A stretch of DNA of 64,000 bases from Ophioderma brevispina (lineage: Eukaryota; Echinodermata; Ophiuroidea; Amphilepidida; Ophiodermatidae): the NCBI GenBank assembly GCA_023653785.1, contig JAMKCH010010218.1, positions 1-64,000 on the forward strand, read 5' to 3'. The position numbers and the translations under genes were made by a program. Positions within the stretch are counted from its first letter, which is position 1; every line of letters starts with the position of its first letter. Positions 46,296 through 57,779 of the stretch are shown one piece after another. Below the pieces are notes generated by a model that was not told where the DNA came from, ran no database searches, and saw nothing but the letters and a program-made list of their open reading frames with translations.

Positions 46296-46611
46296 TCAGG
46301 CATAATTAATCAAATGAATAAAGGGTACGTGCCCGACCAGTAGACTTTATGGTTCCTGCCGACCATATCTCCTTTTACACGGGGTCACATCGTGGTACAA
46401 AAAATAACTAGGGGAAAATAAGATAATAATAGGGGTGAATAAGTAATAGGGGTTAATTTTAAAATGCTCCATCATGTCCATATCTCAAATTCTCTGGATA
46501 TCAATCAAGGAACAACTGTGAGCATTTTAAATATTTGACCCTGTATTACCTTATTTTCATCTTTTATGCACTGTTGTGACCCTGTAAAGAAACTGAATTG
46601 TCCCCCATAAG

Positions 46612-46640
46612 CGAGTGTCCTAGCTACCATAGCAACATGT
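46612..46640 (+). repeat. Dispersed repeat, shared with 55983
   Basis: GAGTGTCCTAGCTACCATAG then CAACATGTT is repeated at 55983-56010, and in both places ACCTTGTAG follows within about 30 bp. Confidence 0.6.
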
Positions 46641-46699
46641 TGAACCGTGACCTTGTAGCTAACAGAGTGTCCTAGCCTTTTATCAAGGCTTTGACTATT

Positions 46700-47792
46700 T
46701 ATTCAATTTGTGTGAGTCCGCCCCTCTCGGACCGCTCAAAGCTGAGTCGTAATCCACGGGGTGTCGTAATCAAAGCCTTTTCGCAAATTTTCCTGTTTCT
46801 TTGTTACTTATTGATTTTTTTTCTGGATTTTCTCTCCGAACTATAGCGATCGTTTAATTGTCAATGATGATGTCATCGTTCACTTAAAATAGTTCCCAGA
46901 AATCATTTATTGAACTGACAAATACCATTCATTATTGAGTTTTGGTAACGAATTCAAACAAAGCGAATACAGCCATACAGCGAGATCCCTGATACCGAAG
47001 CTGGGAATTACATGGGCGAACAAACACTCTTGCTGCTGTGAACGGCCCGGTGACACTCGTGTAATACCATGCATGATCGTGTAGGATCCCGGTGCACGTG
47101 TAGGATTAATTCTAGCTATCTGCAGCCTGTGCTGAGTGAGTCCCGGTGCGGTGCTGAGTATATGAGATGAGCAGTATTTGCAAGCTACGGCTACATGGTA
47201 CTGAATTGATACGGTTTTAAGCTATAAATGGGAATTTCAGTCATTGTAGTGACCAATTTGTATTGTTACACGTAGTTTCATTGAATCGTTCAGCCATGGT
47301 TCGTCCGAGAGTTTAGCCTTAATTGTGCATTATGTTGGAACATGTTGGAGGTGCCTTGCCTTGTCAATTTGTCATGGTAAGTTGCCGAGGTAAGTTCTTG
47401 CCTTACTAGGACTAGGAGGTGCGTGTCCCCTAAAATCTCGGCGTGAATTTGTGAACTAGACTTCATTTCTTCTGGTTGAATTTTGGGATGTTTCTCCACC
47501 CGCCGCCCATTGCGGGCATGATGATCGCGGGTCCGTATGCATCATTTTAATGTTCGAAATTATTATTTATTATATTCATATTATGTTATTAGTCCATCAA
47601 CATTATTATATACAGGTACTGGGACAATAGCACATGATAAATATTCTAATATTAAAAGTACAAATATTACATATTTTATATCTGTACATAAATACAGTTG
47701 ACCGGACGAGGACCTGCAAAACTCAGAGCGTGTAACTCCATGGCCCTCATTCATTGGCAAAAAAAGAAAAAAAGTGGCAAGATGTAGGTTAC
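46700..47792. other. No gene established; possible promoter-like patch
   Basis: A TATAAATGG box at about 47223-47231 is followed by an ATG at 47296 in good context and two closely spaced consensus donors (ATG|GTAAGT near 47378 and GAG|GTAAGT near 47391). This could be a 5' exon on the plus strand, but no following exon was found. Confidence 0.25.
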
Positions 47793-47950
47793 CATAGCCG
47801 CGCGGATCCATGGGAGGGGGCGGAGGGGCTGCGCGCCCCCTGTAATTCCTGCAAATTCTGTAAATTAGCCCATTTTGAGCTATTTTGACCAGTTACATCC
47901 TTTCAGCCCCCCGGTATTTTGACATTTTTCAAATCCTGAATCCGCCATTG
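47793..47950. mobile_element. hAT-like MITE fragment
   Basis: The right end CCTGAATCCGCCATTG is the reverse complement of a CAATGGCGGATTCAGG end. The left end CATAGCCGCGCGGATCCATG is a damaged version of it, followed by the usual GGGGGCGGAGGGG...GCGCGCCCCC. No target duplication is visible. Confidence 0.4.
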
Positions 47951-48239
47951 ATCCTGCATAACACAGTAATTATGAGAAATGGTAATGGTAGAAGCTCATT
48001 AATATTCAAGAACATGAAATAACTTCATGGTAGAGATCGATAGCAGTCCCTCTTTAAGTCATATAAAGTTACAAACCAGGGACACAACAAGGACAGACAG
48101 ACAGACAGACCGACTAGGACAGGAGGGGGATATGACAGCAAATAATAAAAGGGAAAACATGGCAGCGGTACGAATACAATACCAATCAAAGATCACAAAC
48201 TCATTAACATGGTATTAACTGAGAAGAACCGTTTGAAAA

Positions 48240-51070
48240 TGTTTTTTACAATGATGAGAGTGTGGGACTAATTTTTAACGTGACATCTAAGCCGTTCCCA
48301 CATGCGCCTTGGGTTTTAATGGTATCTCTGCTAGTTTTGTGTTGGTAGGGATAATATGAGTCCTAGCATAACGAGTGTTGTATGAAATGGATCTGATCAA
48401 TTCCTTTTGAAGAAACTGGGTTTAAGTAGGCCTGAAGGACGTAAATTGTATGGATTTATCATTTAAAGTACCAAGTTGGAAAAGATAAATATCAGAAAGT
48501 TTTAACATGTTCAAATTTGAGTGGAATATGGTCTGTGTTGTGCCCACCATAAGGAATTATCCAATTGCGAATTGCCTTTTTTGTAAAAGGCATAGTTGTT
48601 GAATGTGTATTATTTTTGTCTGCCCGACAATTTGCACAATTTTATATAAGGGAGAAAAAAGTATTGTATAGGGTACGAATAGAATCTGGGGAAGATAGGA
48701 CGGACTTTGCGGATGATAGCCATTTATATTTAGAAAATAATTTTTTGAGATTGGGCTGTCAGTATGCCAGAAGGTGGTTATCAATAAGTACGCCAAAAAA
48801 CTTAGTGGGTTTACCTCACTGATGTTGTTATTGTCGTATGTTGTATTTTTTAAGTTAGTAATCTGGTCTTGTACTATGTTTTTTTTTTTGAATACCCTGA
48901 AATTTGTTTTAGCTAATTTAGAGACGCTTATTATGTGAACCAAATTGGCATAATGGAGAAGTTCGTTTTACCGTGGTTTCCATTATATACGAGGTACTTC
49001 ATGTGAAAAAAAGCATGTTAGTGTCATCCGCAACTAATATTAGGAGAAGCTGGAACAAGAGCGAAAGATCATTGATGTACAGTAAGAGAGAAGCGGAACC
49101 AAATAATATGGAGCCTTGCGGTACATCACAGATGATGTTAGAGGGCGAGGAGGATTTACCATTATATGAACAAATTGGTTTTTCTATCAGGTAACTAATT
49201 GGGATATCCAACGATTTGCCCAGACCCCTTATACATAATGGTTTAACTTATTTACAAGGATGGAGTGGTTATGTATCAAAAGCTTGCTTTAAATCAAGAA
49301 AGATACCAATTTCGCATGAAGTTTGTTTCCAAATTCCTCTGATACTTTGGTGTAGGTCATTTATGCTATCGGTGGTCCTCTTGAGAGGGGCGACATCCAA
49401 ACTGGTGGCACAAAAGAATGTTATTGCATGCTTTGGAAGAAAATTATAAATTCTGATTATAACATATCCTGTCCAGAACCTTTCGAAAGAGTTTGGGCAG
49501 TATAGAAATCGGCCTATAGTTTTGTTTAATAAGTGGGGAGTCATCGGCTTTTTGAAATACCAGGAATGACCTAGCGATTTTGAGCTTGACGGGACAACCC
49601 AGTTGATTAAGAGCCGAAGCTATGAAAAATATGTACAAGAATTAATTTTTTCAGTAGCACAGCCTTAGGATATAAGCATGATACCATCATGACCCGGTGG
49701 TTTGGTGTTTTTAGTTCAATACAAGGTTATCAATCTCATTCTTAATGAAGTTTTGGGTTAAGAAAAATACTACTGTTGTGTTAATAGGCTTAACAGGGGG
49801 GTGAAAAATTAGGATCAGGTGGTGTATTTTAATCGTCAGAGAGATAATATTTGTGAAGAATTCATTGAAGAGGGAGGCAATAGTAGCAGGGTCAGTTACC
49901 TTCTTAACCCAATCTTTGTCAGGAAAAAACTCGATCGGGAGTTTTTGCTGTTTATATTTCCCTTCCAAGAAGGTTTTTAGGGCCTTCCCCCAATTTTTTT
50001 TCATCTTATGTTTGTGATATTTCAATTTCAGAGGAAATGTGTGACTTTTTTTGAGGACCGGAGTAACTGGTTAGGTAAATTTCTATATTTAAATGTCAAG
50101 TGATCCGATTAACCTCGTTTGGTTGTTTACAAAGCTTTCTATAAATTTATCCTCTTAGTTGGTAATTGAATATTCATTAGACCTTTTGGATCCAAGGCTA
50201 TTTGGGGTATTACGTTAGAATTAATCTAAGTCTTACAATTTGGGCAATGGATAATTGAGGAGAACTGGTGACTTTATCATAAATTATGTTGTAAAGAAGC
50301 CAGATTCGGTATCGTCATCTGTTGTACGAAATCCCAATTAACTATGGAGAGGGCATTCTTGAGGCCTTTATGTTATCCTGTTTTTTGCTGCTTCGAATAA
50401 TTGAGGATGAGATTTGGTTTGACTGTAGGTGATACTGGAGGTAAACGAAAATAATCGGAAGTGATCTGATAAGTCGCTAATAATGTGACAACCAGATTTT
50501 GATCACCTGTAAGATATCATTACAGAAAATGTTGTCAATTAATGCATTTTTTCTAGTATGCCTATCCATACAAGGGAAGAAATTGTTTGAATAAATCAGT
50601 TGTATGAGTTGTTGAATTTGGGCCTACTTCACATTTCAAGAGGTCAAGATTAAGTCGCCCATGATGTAGCTTTGCTTTTTCTCATTTGATATACCGTGAT
50701 CAATTTTTTTTTTCAAGTTGAGACATAAAGGTCATCACAAACACATATTCTGGCTTATAAATAGAACCTATGATGGTTTTGTATGGATGATTTATTTCAA
50801 TAAATATCGAGTCACAGTCAGTACAGTCTAATTTGAGATCAGTTCTGAGATAAATAATATTGTATTTATCAATCAGAACTCCTCCACCTTTCCTTTCGGA
50901 CCGTATAACATTTTCCGCGTTGTAACCTGGAAGGTCAAAAAGATTGGCTTCGGAACTTTCATTAAACCAAGATTCAGTAAAGCCATAATATCAAAGCGTA
51001 TGGTTGAGTGCGTAGAAAAGTCAGTAATTGACTAACCATTCTTATTTAGACTACGGCTACTTATGATGAT
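48240..51070 (-). mobile_element. CR1/L2-group LINE with endonuclease and RT, frameshifted
   Basis: Nearly full ORF2-type coding order on the minus strand. The endonuclease start (SRSLNKNG, about 51040) leads to GFTESWFNESSEANLFDLPG and RSERKGGGVLI (about 50873-50985), GRLNLDLLKCEVGPNS (about 50640) and NALIDNIFCNDI (about 50530). The linker is TDPATIASLFNEFFTNI. RT follows with QNYRPISILPKLFRKVLDRI, FLDLKQAFDT, DVPQGSIL, VADDTNM (about 49015), an LxxFLAYLLI-like block and a C-terminal YNTRYARTHIIPTN near 48340. Every block lies in a different frame from the next. Confidence 0.85.
49711..50025 (-). pseudogene. LINE linker between endonuclease and RT
   Basis: 105 codons: KNWGKALKTFLEGKYKQQKL, then FFPDKDWVKKVTDPATIASL and FNEFFTNI. 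This is the 'K..W..LK.....TDP..IA..FN.FFTNI' segment found ahead of RT in CR1/L2-type elements. It is a remnant of the LINE spanning 48.2-51.1 kb and not a host gene. Confidence 0.7.
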
Positions 51071-51756
51071 TCATGATAAACCGGATTTGTCAAAAGTGGA
51101 TGAATTAAAACTGGCCATTGTCAAAATAGGAACATCAATAAGAAAAGTTGTGGTCAATATTACATGGACAGTATACTGCCTGAGTAGTGAAGTTTAAGGT
51201 GCGTACAAAACGGGTGTACAAAACAAGAATGGGAACACCTTTAAGAGTCAGACAACATACGACAGACAACGTCGAACACACACAAAATAAACTATTTAAT
51301 TATTTTTAGCTATTATGAAAAGGTGGAGATAGCTGAAGGAAAAAGGACGCTATTGCAGGGGAATAAATAACGATAAAAATAGGAACAACCTTTTATAAAA
51401 AGATTGTTCACAGCAAATTAAAAAAATAACGACTGACTAGAATATAAGAATGCTATAAACTAATCATAATTAAGATACACTGATGCTGATGACCAAAGAA
51501 TAGAAAAAAATATCTTGATATACATAAGTATGATGAGTTCTGTCATAGATGGTAATAAAACCATAGAAGCGGTGACACATAATTTGTGCGAAATATAGGC
51601 AATGGTGGCAATGTTGTTAAGTGAATTATGTCGAGCCCTCAACATACTTACATAATAGCAATATATCAAGGTGACTTAAACATCAATTGGGATAACGGAT
51701 AAGTGTAGTTATACCTCAGTCGCAGGTAAAGCAATAGTAAGGAACCTACATAAAGC

Positions 51757-52310
51757 AATATTAGCACTTTTTTGAGAGCGCCCCCAATTTTCAAAATTTG
51801 AACTCCTGCACAGTAACGACGGGCCGGCCAACTGTCCAGGCAACCACACCTGCGAACGAAGAATGCTAAAAATGCGTATTTATCACAATCAGCGATTTTT
51901 GCAATTAAATTGGAATCCCAGATTGGACCCACGGCATAGCTTGAAATGCTACGTTTGATGTCCGCCCATGATGAAATAGTTCCACCTTCGAGAAAATTAC
52001 CTCTACTTGACTTGCCTGGAAACCAATAAAACAACAATGATTAGCGTAATACACCTATACTGGGGTATTTCCCGGCTATTCACATTGGAAGGCCATTCCA
52101 GCAACCATTGAATTCATCCGGGGATCCCCGATAATAATTTAAAATTCTAAGTAACAAAATCCCTTCGTTTGTGAACACTTAGACATTTTCGAGCTTAACC
52201 ATTCACAATAATAGTTTAAAAAAACTCAATTCCTCTTTTTTTTAAAAAATCTCCAATTTTTGAAAAATTGGGGGCGCGTCCTCAAAAAAAATGTGCGAAT
52301 ACTGCTTTAA
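51757..52310. repeat. Inverted pair of the GCGCTCTC dispersed repeat
   Basis: 51757-51812 on the minus strand (TTTTGAAAATTGGGGGCGCT, then CTCAAAAAAGTGC) is matched by 52243-52310 on the plus strand. The pair may be the ends of a degraded DNA transposon. The copy at 52140-52210 also shares the core seen at 21330-21470. Confidence 0.5.
51850..52015 (-). CDS. Candidate exon of an unknown protein
   Basis: A 166-bp open segment with a strong acceptor (TTGTTTTATTGGTTTCCAG) before 52015 and a donor CGCAG|GTGTGG after 51850. Two bases complete a codon, 54 codons follow and two bases remain. It encodes KSSRGNFLEGGTISSWADIK, RSISSYAVGPIWDSNLIAK and IADCDKYAFLAFFVR, protein-like and non-repetitive. It lies between inverted copies of a dispersed repeat, so it may belong to a mobile element. 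No family recognised; no partner exon proven. Confidence 0.4.
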
Positions 52311-52625
52311 TATGCCATCTTGATTACGAAATACATGAGCATGCCACCATTGTCCTAAATGCAAGGCTGATACAGGTACGCACGAAAATAACAACGCAAT
52401 TTAGAGGGAAGCTTACGCATTACATGATTCGGACACTATCGTACTTAAAGCGATTTTATTGGTATAATCTAATCGGCACATATATACTGAAATATCCCCC
52501 AAATAAAACGCACACAGAAAGCAGCGGTTCCCATTCCCACGGCCATTGGAGCATTCCTTGCGAAAAACAATATCCATATTTTATCCGACCAATATCACAA
52601 CTAACTGTAACACGATCCATGGAAG

Positions 52626-52997
52626 CTACCGTGTTGTTATTCCCTGTGTGTAATATTTACAACGCCGCATGCAATACCGAAACATAAGCCAGCGAAAAAT
52701 ATATCCCATAGCGCATATATCACGTGCAAGTTTGCCCCAAGCCTCATCCTTTTGAAATTCGTTGAGCACTACAAAGGATGGGAGCGAAGTTCGTTTCGAA
52801 TTTTTTATTGCAAACACACCTACACTTTTTAAAATCTCGGTGATATGAGAAAATGTTAAGAGGGGGTGTTTTAGATATCTTTTGTGATCAACAAAGGTTT
52901 TAGAGTTGGCCTCAACACTAACATCCATGAAAACGTGGACATGTGAAAAGGGGTCGCGTATCTTTATTTTATCGCAGTCGCAACGATAATCACTCAC
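52626..52997 (-). other. 123-codon open frame, hypothetical
   Basis: Begins MSDYRCDCDKIKIRDPFSHV and includes LNEFQKDEAWGKLARDICAM. Composition is plausible for protein, but no domain is recognised and no phase-matching splice site links it convincingly to the exon at 51850-52015. Confidence 0.3.
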
Positions 52998-53147
52998 TTG
53001 TCATGTCATGTCTGTGATTGGCAATTTGGACTGGTCACTGCAGTACGAAAATTTTGTTAAATGAATGGACGTATTTCCCAGTCTAGTCTCATATTTCGTG
53101 TGTTTGTGCAGGGAATGGTGAATAACTTTAACTGGGGACTTTTATTT

Positions 53148-53330
53148 CTTTCTGCAGAGCTTGGGCTAAAACTAGCCCATCTGCCATCTCACAATAACCG
53201 TACGGACCACTGATCTCTACACACGGATAGGCTGTCCGCCGCTCGAACGTTAGGAAACCGGAAGTTGCACGGCGGCCCTTTTGCTCTACCCAAGCTCCCG
53301 ATCGTGCATGTACAAAGGATAGGGAAACTA
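53148..53330 (-). repeat. Dispersed GC-rich repeat, copy 1
   Basis: On the minus strand CTTGGGTAGAGCAAAAGGG is followed by AACTTCCGGTTTC. The same two blocks occur on the plus strand at about 55541-55590. The meaning is unknown; it could be a promoter or first-exon duplicate, or a transposon piece. Confidence 0.45.
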
Positions 53331-53617
53331 CGGAAAAGGGCATAATTAGGCATAAATTGCGCGTATTCAAGGTTTGAATTATTGTTTGATTTTCGAGTAT
53401 GGGCGGGTATGCGCGAACAATATATGATTCAAAATGTTTTCAAAATCGTAAAATGCATATTTCAGGGGGTCAGCTCACAGACAATAAGTCTGCAGTAACC
53501 ATGGTACCTGAGTAAGTGCTTTGACTACTAGCATTCACAAATATATTAGATCTTATTAGCACCTTCATGTTTTTTCTTGCGTGACCATTTCCCCCCTTCT
53601 GAGCCCGCAATTGACTT

Positions 53618-53851
53618 GGTACGCTCAGTGGCGTAACCATACCTTTGCAACTGGGGGGGGGGGGCTGAAGGGGTCCAAGGCTTTTTTTGAGGGGCGCACT
53701 TTGGGTCCTTCTCCATAGACACTGTACCAAGTCAGTTCATTTGGGGGCTGAAGGGGGGGCAAGGTTCTGTTTGGGGGGGTTTGCTCCCCCTGCCCCCCCC
53801 CCCCCCCCCACCCCCCCCCCCCCCCCCGCTGGTTCCGCCACTGGGTACGCT
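53618..53851. mobile_element. Non-autonomous hAT-like element with 8-bp target duplication
   Basis: The element spans 53626-53843 (218 bp). Ends are CAGTGGCGTAACC and GGTTCCGCCACTG (one mismatch as inverted repeats), flanked by exact GGTACGCT at 53618-53625 and 53844-53851. An 8-bp duplication and CAG-starting TIRs are hallmarks of hAT. The interior is G/C-run rich and non-coding, with a 40-bp C tract near the right end. Confidence 0.85.
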
Positions 53852-53859
53852 CCCAAAGT

Positions 53860-55500
53860 ATGGCGGTTGGGGGGTACCCTTTTGGGGTTAGGGGGAGAAG
53901 TAGCAACACGCCTCGTATGGCACGGGAATACCACAGACACTTGATTGTGGTAGCTATCATCCTACCTTCAATTGAAGAAATGAGTACCAATATGCCACAT
54001 ATTAGGCCTACTTCAAAGTGAGGTCCATATCACAAAAACATAAAAAATTTTGGGTTTTACCTGATGGGAAATGACTAGTTTTTATACAGAGCGTTGATTG
54101 ATGGTTTTTTGAGTAAAATTGATAAATATCAATTTCTCCACCCTATATCATGTATTTTCACTCTTTTCCTTAACCGATGACATCATAGTACGGATGTGGT
54201 ATTATTTTGATACCAATGGAAAGAGAAAACGCTAGAGGCTATCATTGTTTCGCCAATTTAAATAGAATCGATTGTAAAAAGTAAAATCATAGGGGTGGTC
54301 CCCCCCCCCCCCCCCCCCCAGAGAAATTGTTGTTACAAAAAAGGCTCAGGAAGACGAGAGTTATGCATTCCTTTTCTTTCGGAAATGTCCTCGTATCGTC
54401 TTTTTACGGCCTTAAGAAAAAAATTGTGGGAGCTGCAACTCTAGTTAAAACAGATTACTTAAGTATTTTTGATAAATTGCGCGGGGGTTCTTGAATTTTT
54501 GTCGGGACCAATGCTCGTTCCCAAAAAAAGCGACAATCGCTGCAAATGTGGGACAACCTCCAGGGGTATAAAATTCACATAATGAAGTTCTAGGGGGTAT
54601 CAATTCAGTTGTGATTGTGACTGGTTCAATGATAAAATAGGAAATGTAACCTAAACATATCAGCAAAAATAAACCCAGAGTGGTGTAATTTTTCTTTGCA
54701 AATATAGCAAAGTGTAATTTTTTTTGTATATTGGCTATTTTAAAAGGTACTGTTTCAATCATCTTTTTATACCCCTTTTTTCAAATTTTATTATTTTACT
54801 TCAAATTGGTCCCCTTTTTAACAAAAAAACCTGAAAACTATATAATTTCACAACACCCAACCCTGGCTCCAGTTAACTTTCCCGTTAGAGTTTTATTTTC
54901 ACTGAAAATGGGGTCTTGTTATCCTTTAGGGGTCAAATCAGAACTCCGGAATGACCATGGGGCACCCAACAACGCCCCCACCCCCACGACCTCGATAAAA
55001 TCATTGTTTAAATCACCTTGGAAAATTAAAATTGGAATGACTGAAATTTTTGGTCCTTGACCTGGATTTAGAAGCTAGTCTAGAGCTTTTGTGATAACTG
55101 TAAAAATCACAGCTTATCCCTTAGGGCCTAATTGTTATCCATTTCTACATGTATCCAAGCGAAAAGACGCATGAATTAAATACTAATTTATAAAACGACA
55201 GGTATTACTGCTCCATACTAGTATTCCCATGGAGTCATAGCATTTTAGGGCACAGCACTAGTCTAGTACAGTGGCAATGCAAGTGCATACAATATTATTA
55301 TGTACAGTGTATAGGGCTTGGACGTTATATGAGCTCGAAAGTACCCACCGGTATCATCACTAATCGATGCAAAAATTGCTTAAAATACATTTGTTTACTT
55401 CTAACTCACAGTTAATTTCAGGCAAAAAACGGGCCACATACTCCATGCAATGCTTGATATTTTTTTCAGATTTGACCAGAAAGTACTTTATAAAGCATAC
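53860..55500. other. No gene recognised
   Basis: AT-rich with a 20-C tract at about 54300-54319. Open frames up to about 110 codons exist on both strands with no recognised domain. Confidence 0.5.
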
Positions 55501-55534
55501 GTGTATCGCCTCCCATAGAACCCCGTGCAACCGA

Positions 55535-55625
55535 GTTAATGTTTTGGGTAGAGCAAAAGGGATGTCTGTGGAACTTCCGGTTTCTTCACCGGCTCGCTAT
55601 TCATTCGCGTGGAGACCGCCCATCA
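55535..55625 (+). repeat. Dispersed GC-rich repeat, copy 2
   Basis: TTGGGTAGAGCAAAAGGGA followed by AACTTCCGGTTTC, as in the minus strand at 53148-53330. Confidence 0.45.
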
Positions 55626-55982
55626 GTGGGTGTAATATCAGTGTACGGACTCACTTCGCATCGTCAAAATTTCGTCGTAGTGGAACTATTTTGTTTTGAA
55701 TCGTATGCTAATCAGGCCCGTGCAAAAAAAATCGATATGTACTTTTGACTTGCGCCGTCCTCGATATTGGCAAAGTATCTGAAGATGTTGTCATCGTGAA
55801 ATTGGGCGGTGCTTACGATGACGACATACTGTTGATTGACACATATGGCTTGCCAGGGAAATACCAATTTGCGCAAAGACGCCTCGGCTCCACTCGTCCC
55901 TCAACGCCTCCGGCTTCGACACGCGCCTTCGGCGCGCTCCATTGCTTTGGTGATCAAATGCGAGGCTTTTTGACAAAGACAA

Positions 55983-56120
55983 GAGTGTCCTAGCTACCAT
56001 AGCAACATGTATGAAACTGTGGACCTTGTAGACGAGGTTCCTTTTGGTACAGTGATGAAACAAATGATGCAATACAGCACTCATGGAGAATACCAATGAC
56101 AGATGGGTGGTAGGACACTC
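55983..56120. mobile_element. Small TIR element sharing its end with 46612
   Basis: The left end GAGTGTCCTAGCTACC and right end GGTGGTAGGACACTC (56106-56120) are inverted copies with small differences. The left end is the same dispersed sequence found at 46612. Confidence 0.45.
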
Positions 56121-56666
56121 AGTCACACGTACACTGGATTATACGAGAAACACCGGGCACCACTATGGAATATTTGAATCTGATATAACACAGACCCCCT
56201 TTTGTACCTTTTCAGCTTAATAAATCTCCTCTAGGCCCCTTGATCTTAAACCGTTGGACACTAAAGTGTTAATAAAGAAATCAAACGAATCCTTTCATTT
56301 TCTTTTTTGTTGCATTTATGGCATGTGGCAATCTCACACAAAACAACTTTCGGACCTCAGATGGTTTATCAGCTGTTGCCCACATGACCAACATATAGCA
56401 TTCTGCTGCAATGTTGACACAGAATGAATTGCAAATCACAAAATCTGATTTGCAACATTTTCATTGATTTTTTCACGTAACAGAACAGAAATACAGCTGC
56501 AGAGTTTTCTGACACTTTGGCCCTTGGTGATGAATCAATTATTCAAAAAAAGTACCTGATATTGGTGTTTATATTTTTTATCGCTAAATCAATATTTACT
56601 TTAGACCCTAACAGAATGACAAATATAAATGAAGGCAGCTGACCCTTTACACAATCTCTAATGCTG

Positions 56667-56919
56667 GTATTCTGAAAGGGAGTCTAAACTTTAGACCTGG
56701 GGTTTAAACCATGGTGTGCGTCCTCCATGATGGACCCCTTTTTGTCTATTCTAATACTCTAAGTGTGCTGTAATGTGTGAGAAAAGTCCTCATGGATGAG
56801 CCCGTTACCAGCCCATCCATGAGGAATTTTCTCACCGGGATTTTGAAAGGAAACGATCCATGAAGGTCGGACTAACCCTGGTTTAAACCCAGACTAAGTT
56901 GGATTCCCTTTCAGAATAC
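56667..56919. mobile_element. 253-bp foldback element
   Basis: Nearly the whole element is one imperfect palindrome. Outer arms GTATTCTGAAAGGGA and its complement ending at 56919 are followed by GGGTTTAAACCA in both arms. The centre is GAGAAAAGTCCTCATGGATG, a 14-base spacer, then CCATCCATGAGGA..TTTTCTC. No target duplication is clear. Confidence 0.7.
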
Positions 56920-57779
56920 AAAGCAGATTTCGCGGGCATCTGTTGAACCATAGGGTGTTGATTTGAGTGTACTCGTACGGTTTAGAGTTTAACTTGGGTT
57001 AGCCTTTACACTAAAAACAATTAGTAATTTTGATAGCGGTTAGCCACCTAAGTATTTATAACCTAAAATTTTGTTATCAAATGGTATACATTTTGATTTT
57101 GTATGTGACCTTTGACATCAACAAATGAGGGATCCGGTGTTGAACCTCATGACTCATAGTTTGGTTGAAAATCCATCAAGTATGCGGATATATTAGGGCA
57201 ATGTTAACCCTTTTTGCATAAACAAACAGACAAAAACATATCAACAGACAACAACTACTACAACAGGGATAAAGTGATCCCTATGTGTCTCGCCTGCTAA
57301 GGCAGGCGACAAAAAAGTAAGAAATCAAATTTATTTAATAGCCCAAGAATGATTTCTCTCACACCTACTCATCATTATTGTACATTGCCACAAGCACCGC
57401 ACTACATCAGCGGTCCGGTCAAGTATTTTCCATGTTTGGTAGTCTGTGTCACAGACTGCGAAAGATTTGATCAAATTGTAGTGCGCGAAGAAAATAACTT
57501 ATCAGTCATCACAGAGGAACAAGAGAAGTGTGTAAATGAAAACTAAATCTCAAATATCTCCGAAAAGAAACAAGGGGGTTCTATGGAGGTTTTTGAATCA
57601 GAGGGTCCCTTACTTTGTTTTGAATATCGTAATTGGGTCTGAACCGAAGAACCTAGAGAGAAAATTGAACATTTTATCGGGTACTTGGGTGCTCACAAAC
57701 ACAAAAAGAATAAAGTCGCGGTTCTCAAACCACTAAATCCCCCTGGCGGGATAGCGGGTTTACAAATTTTTTAAATAAT

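Noticed and set aside
47785..47958. Target duplication for the hAT-like fragment at 47793-47950
   Set aside because: The flanking bases do not match, and the left TIR is damaged.
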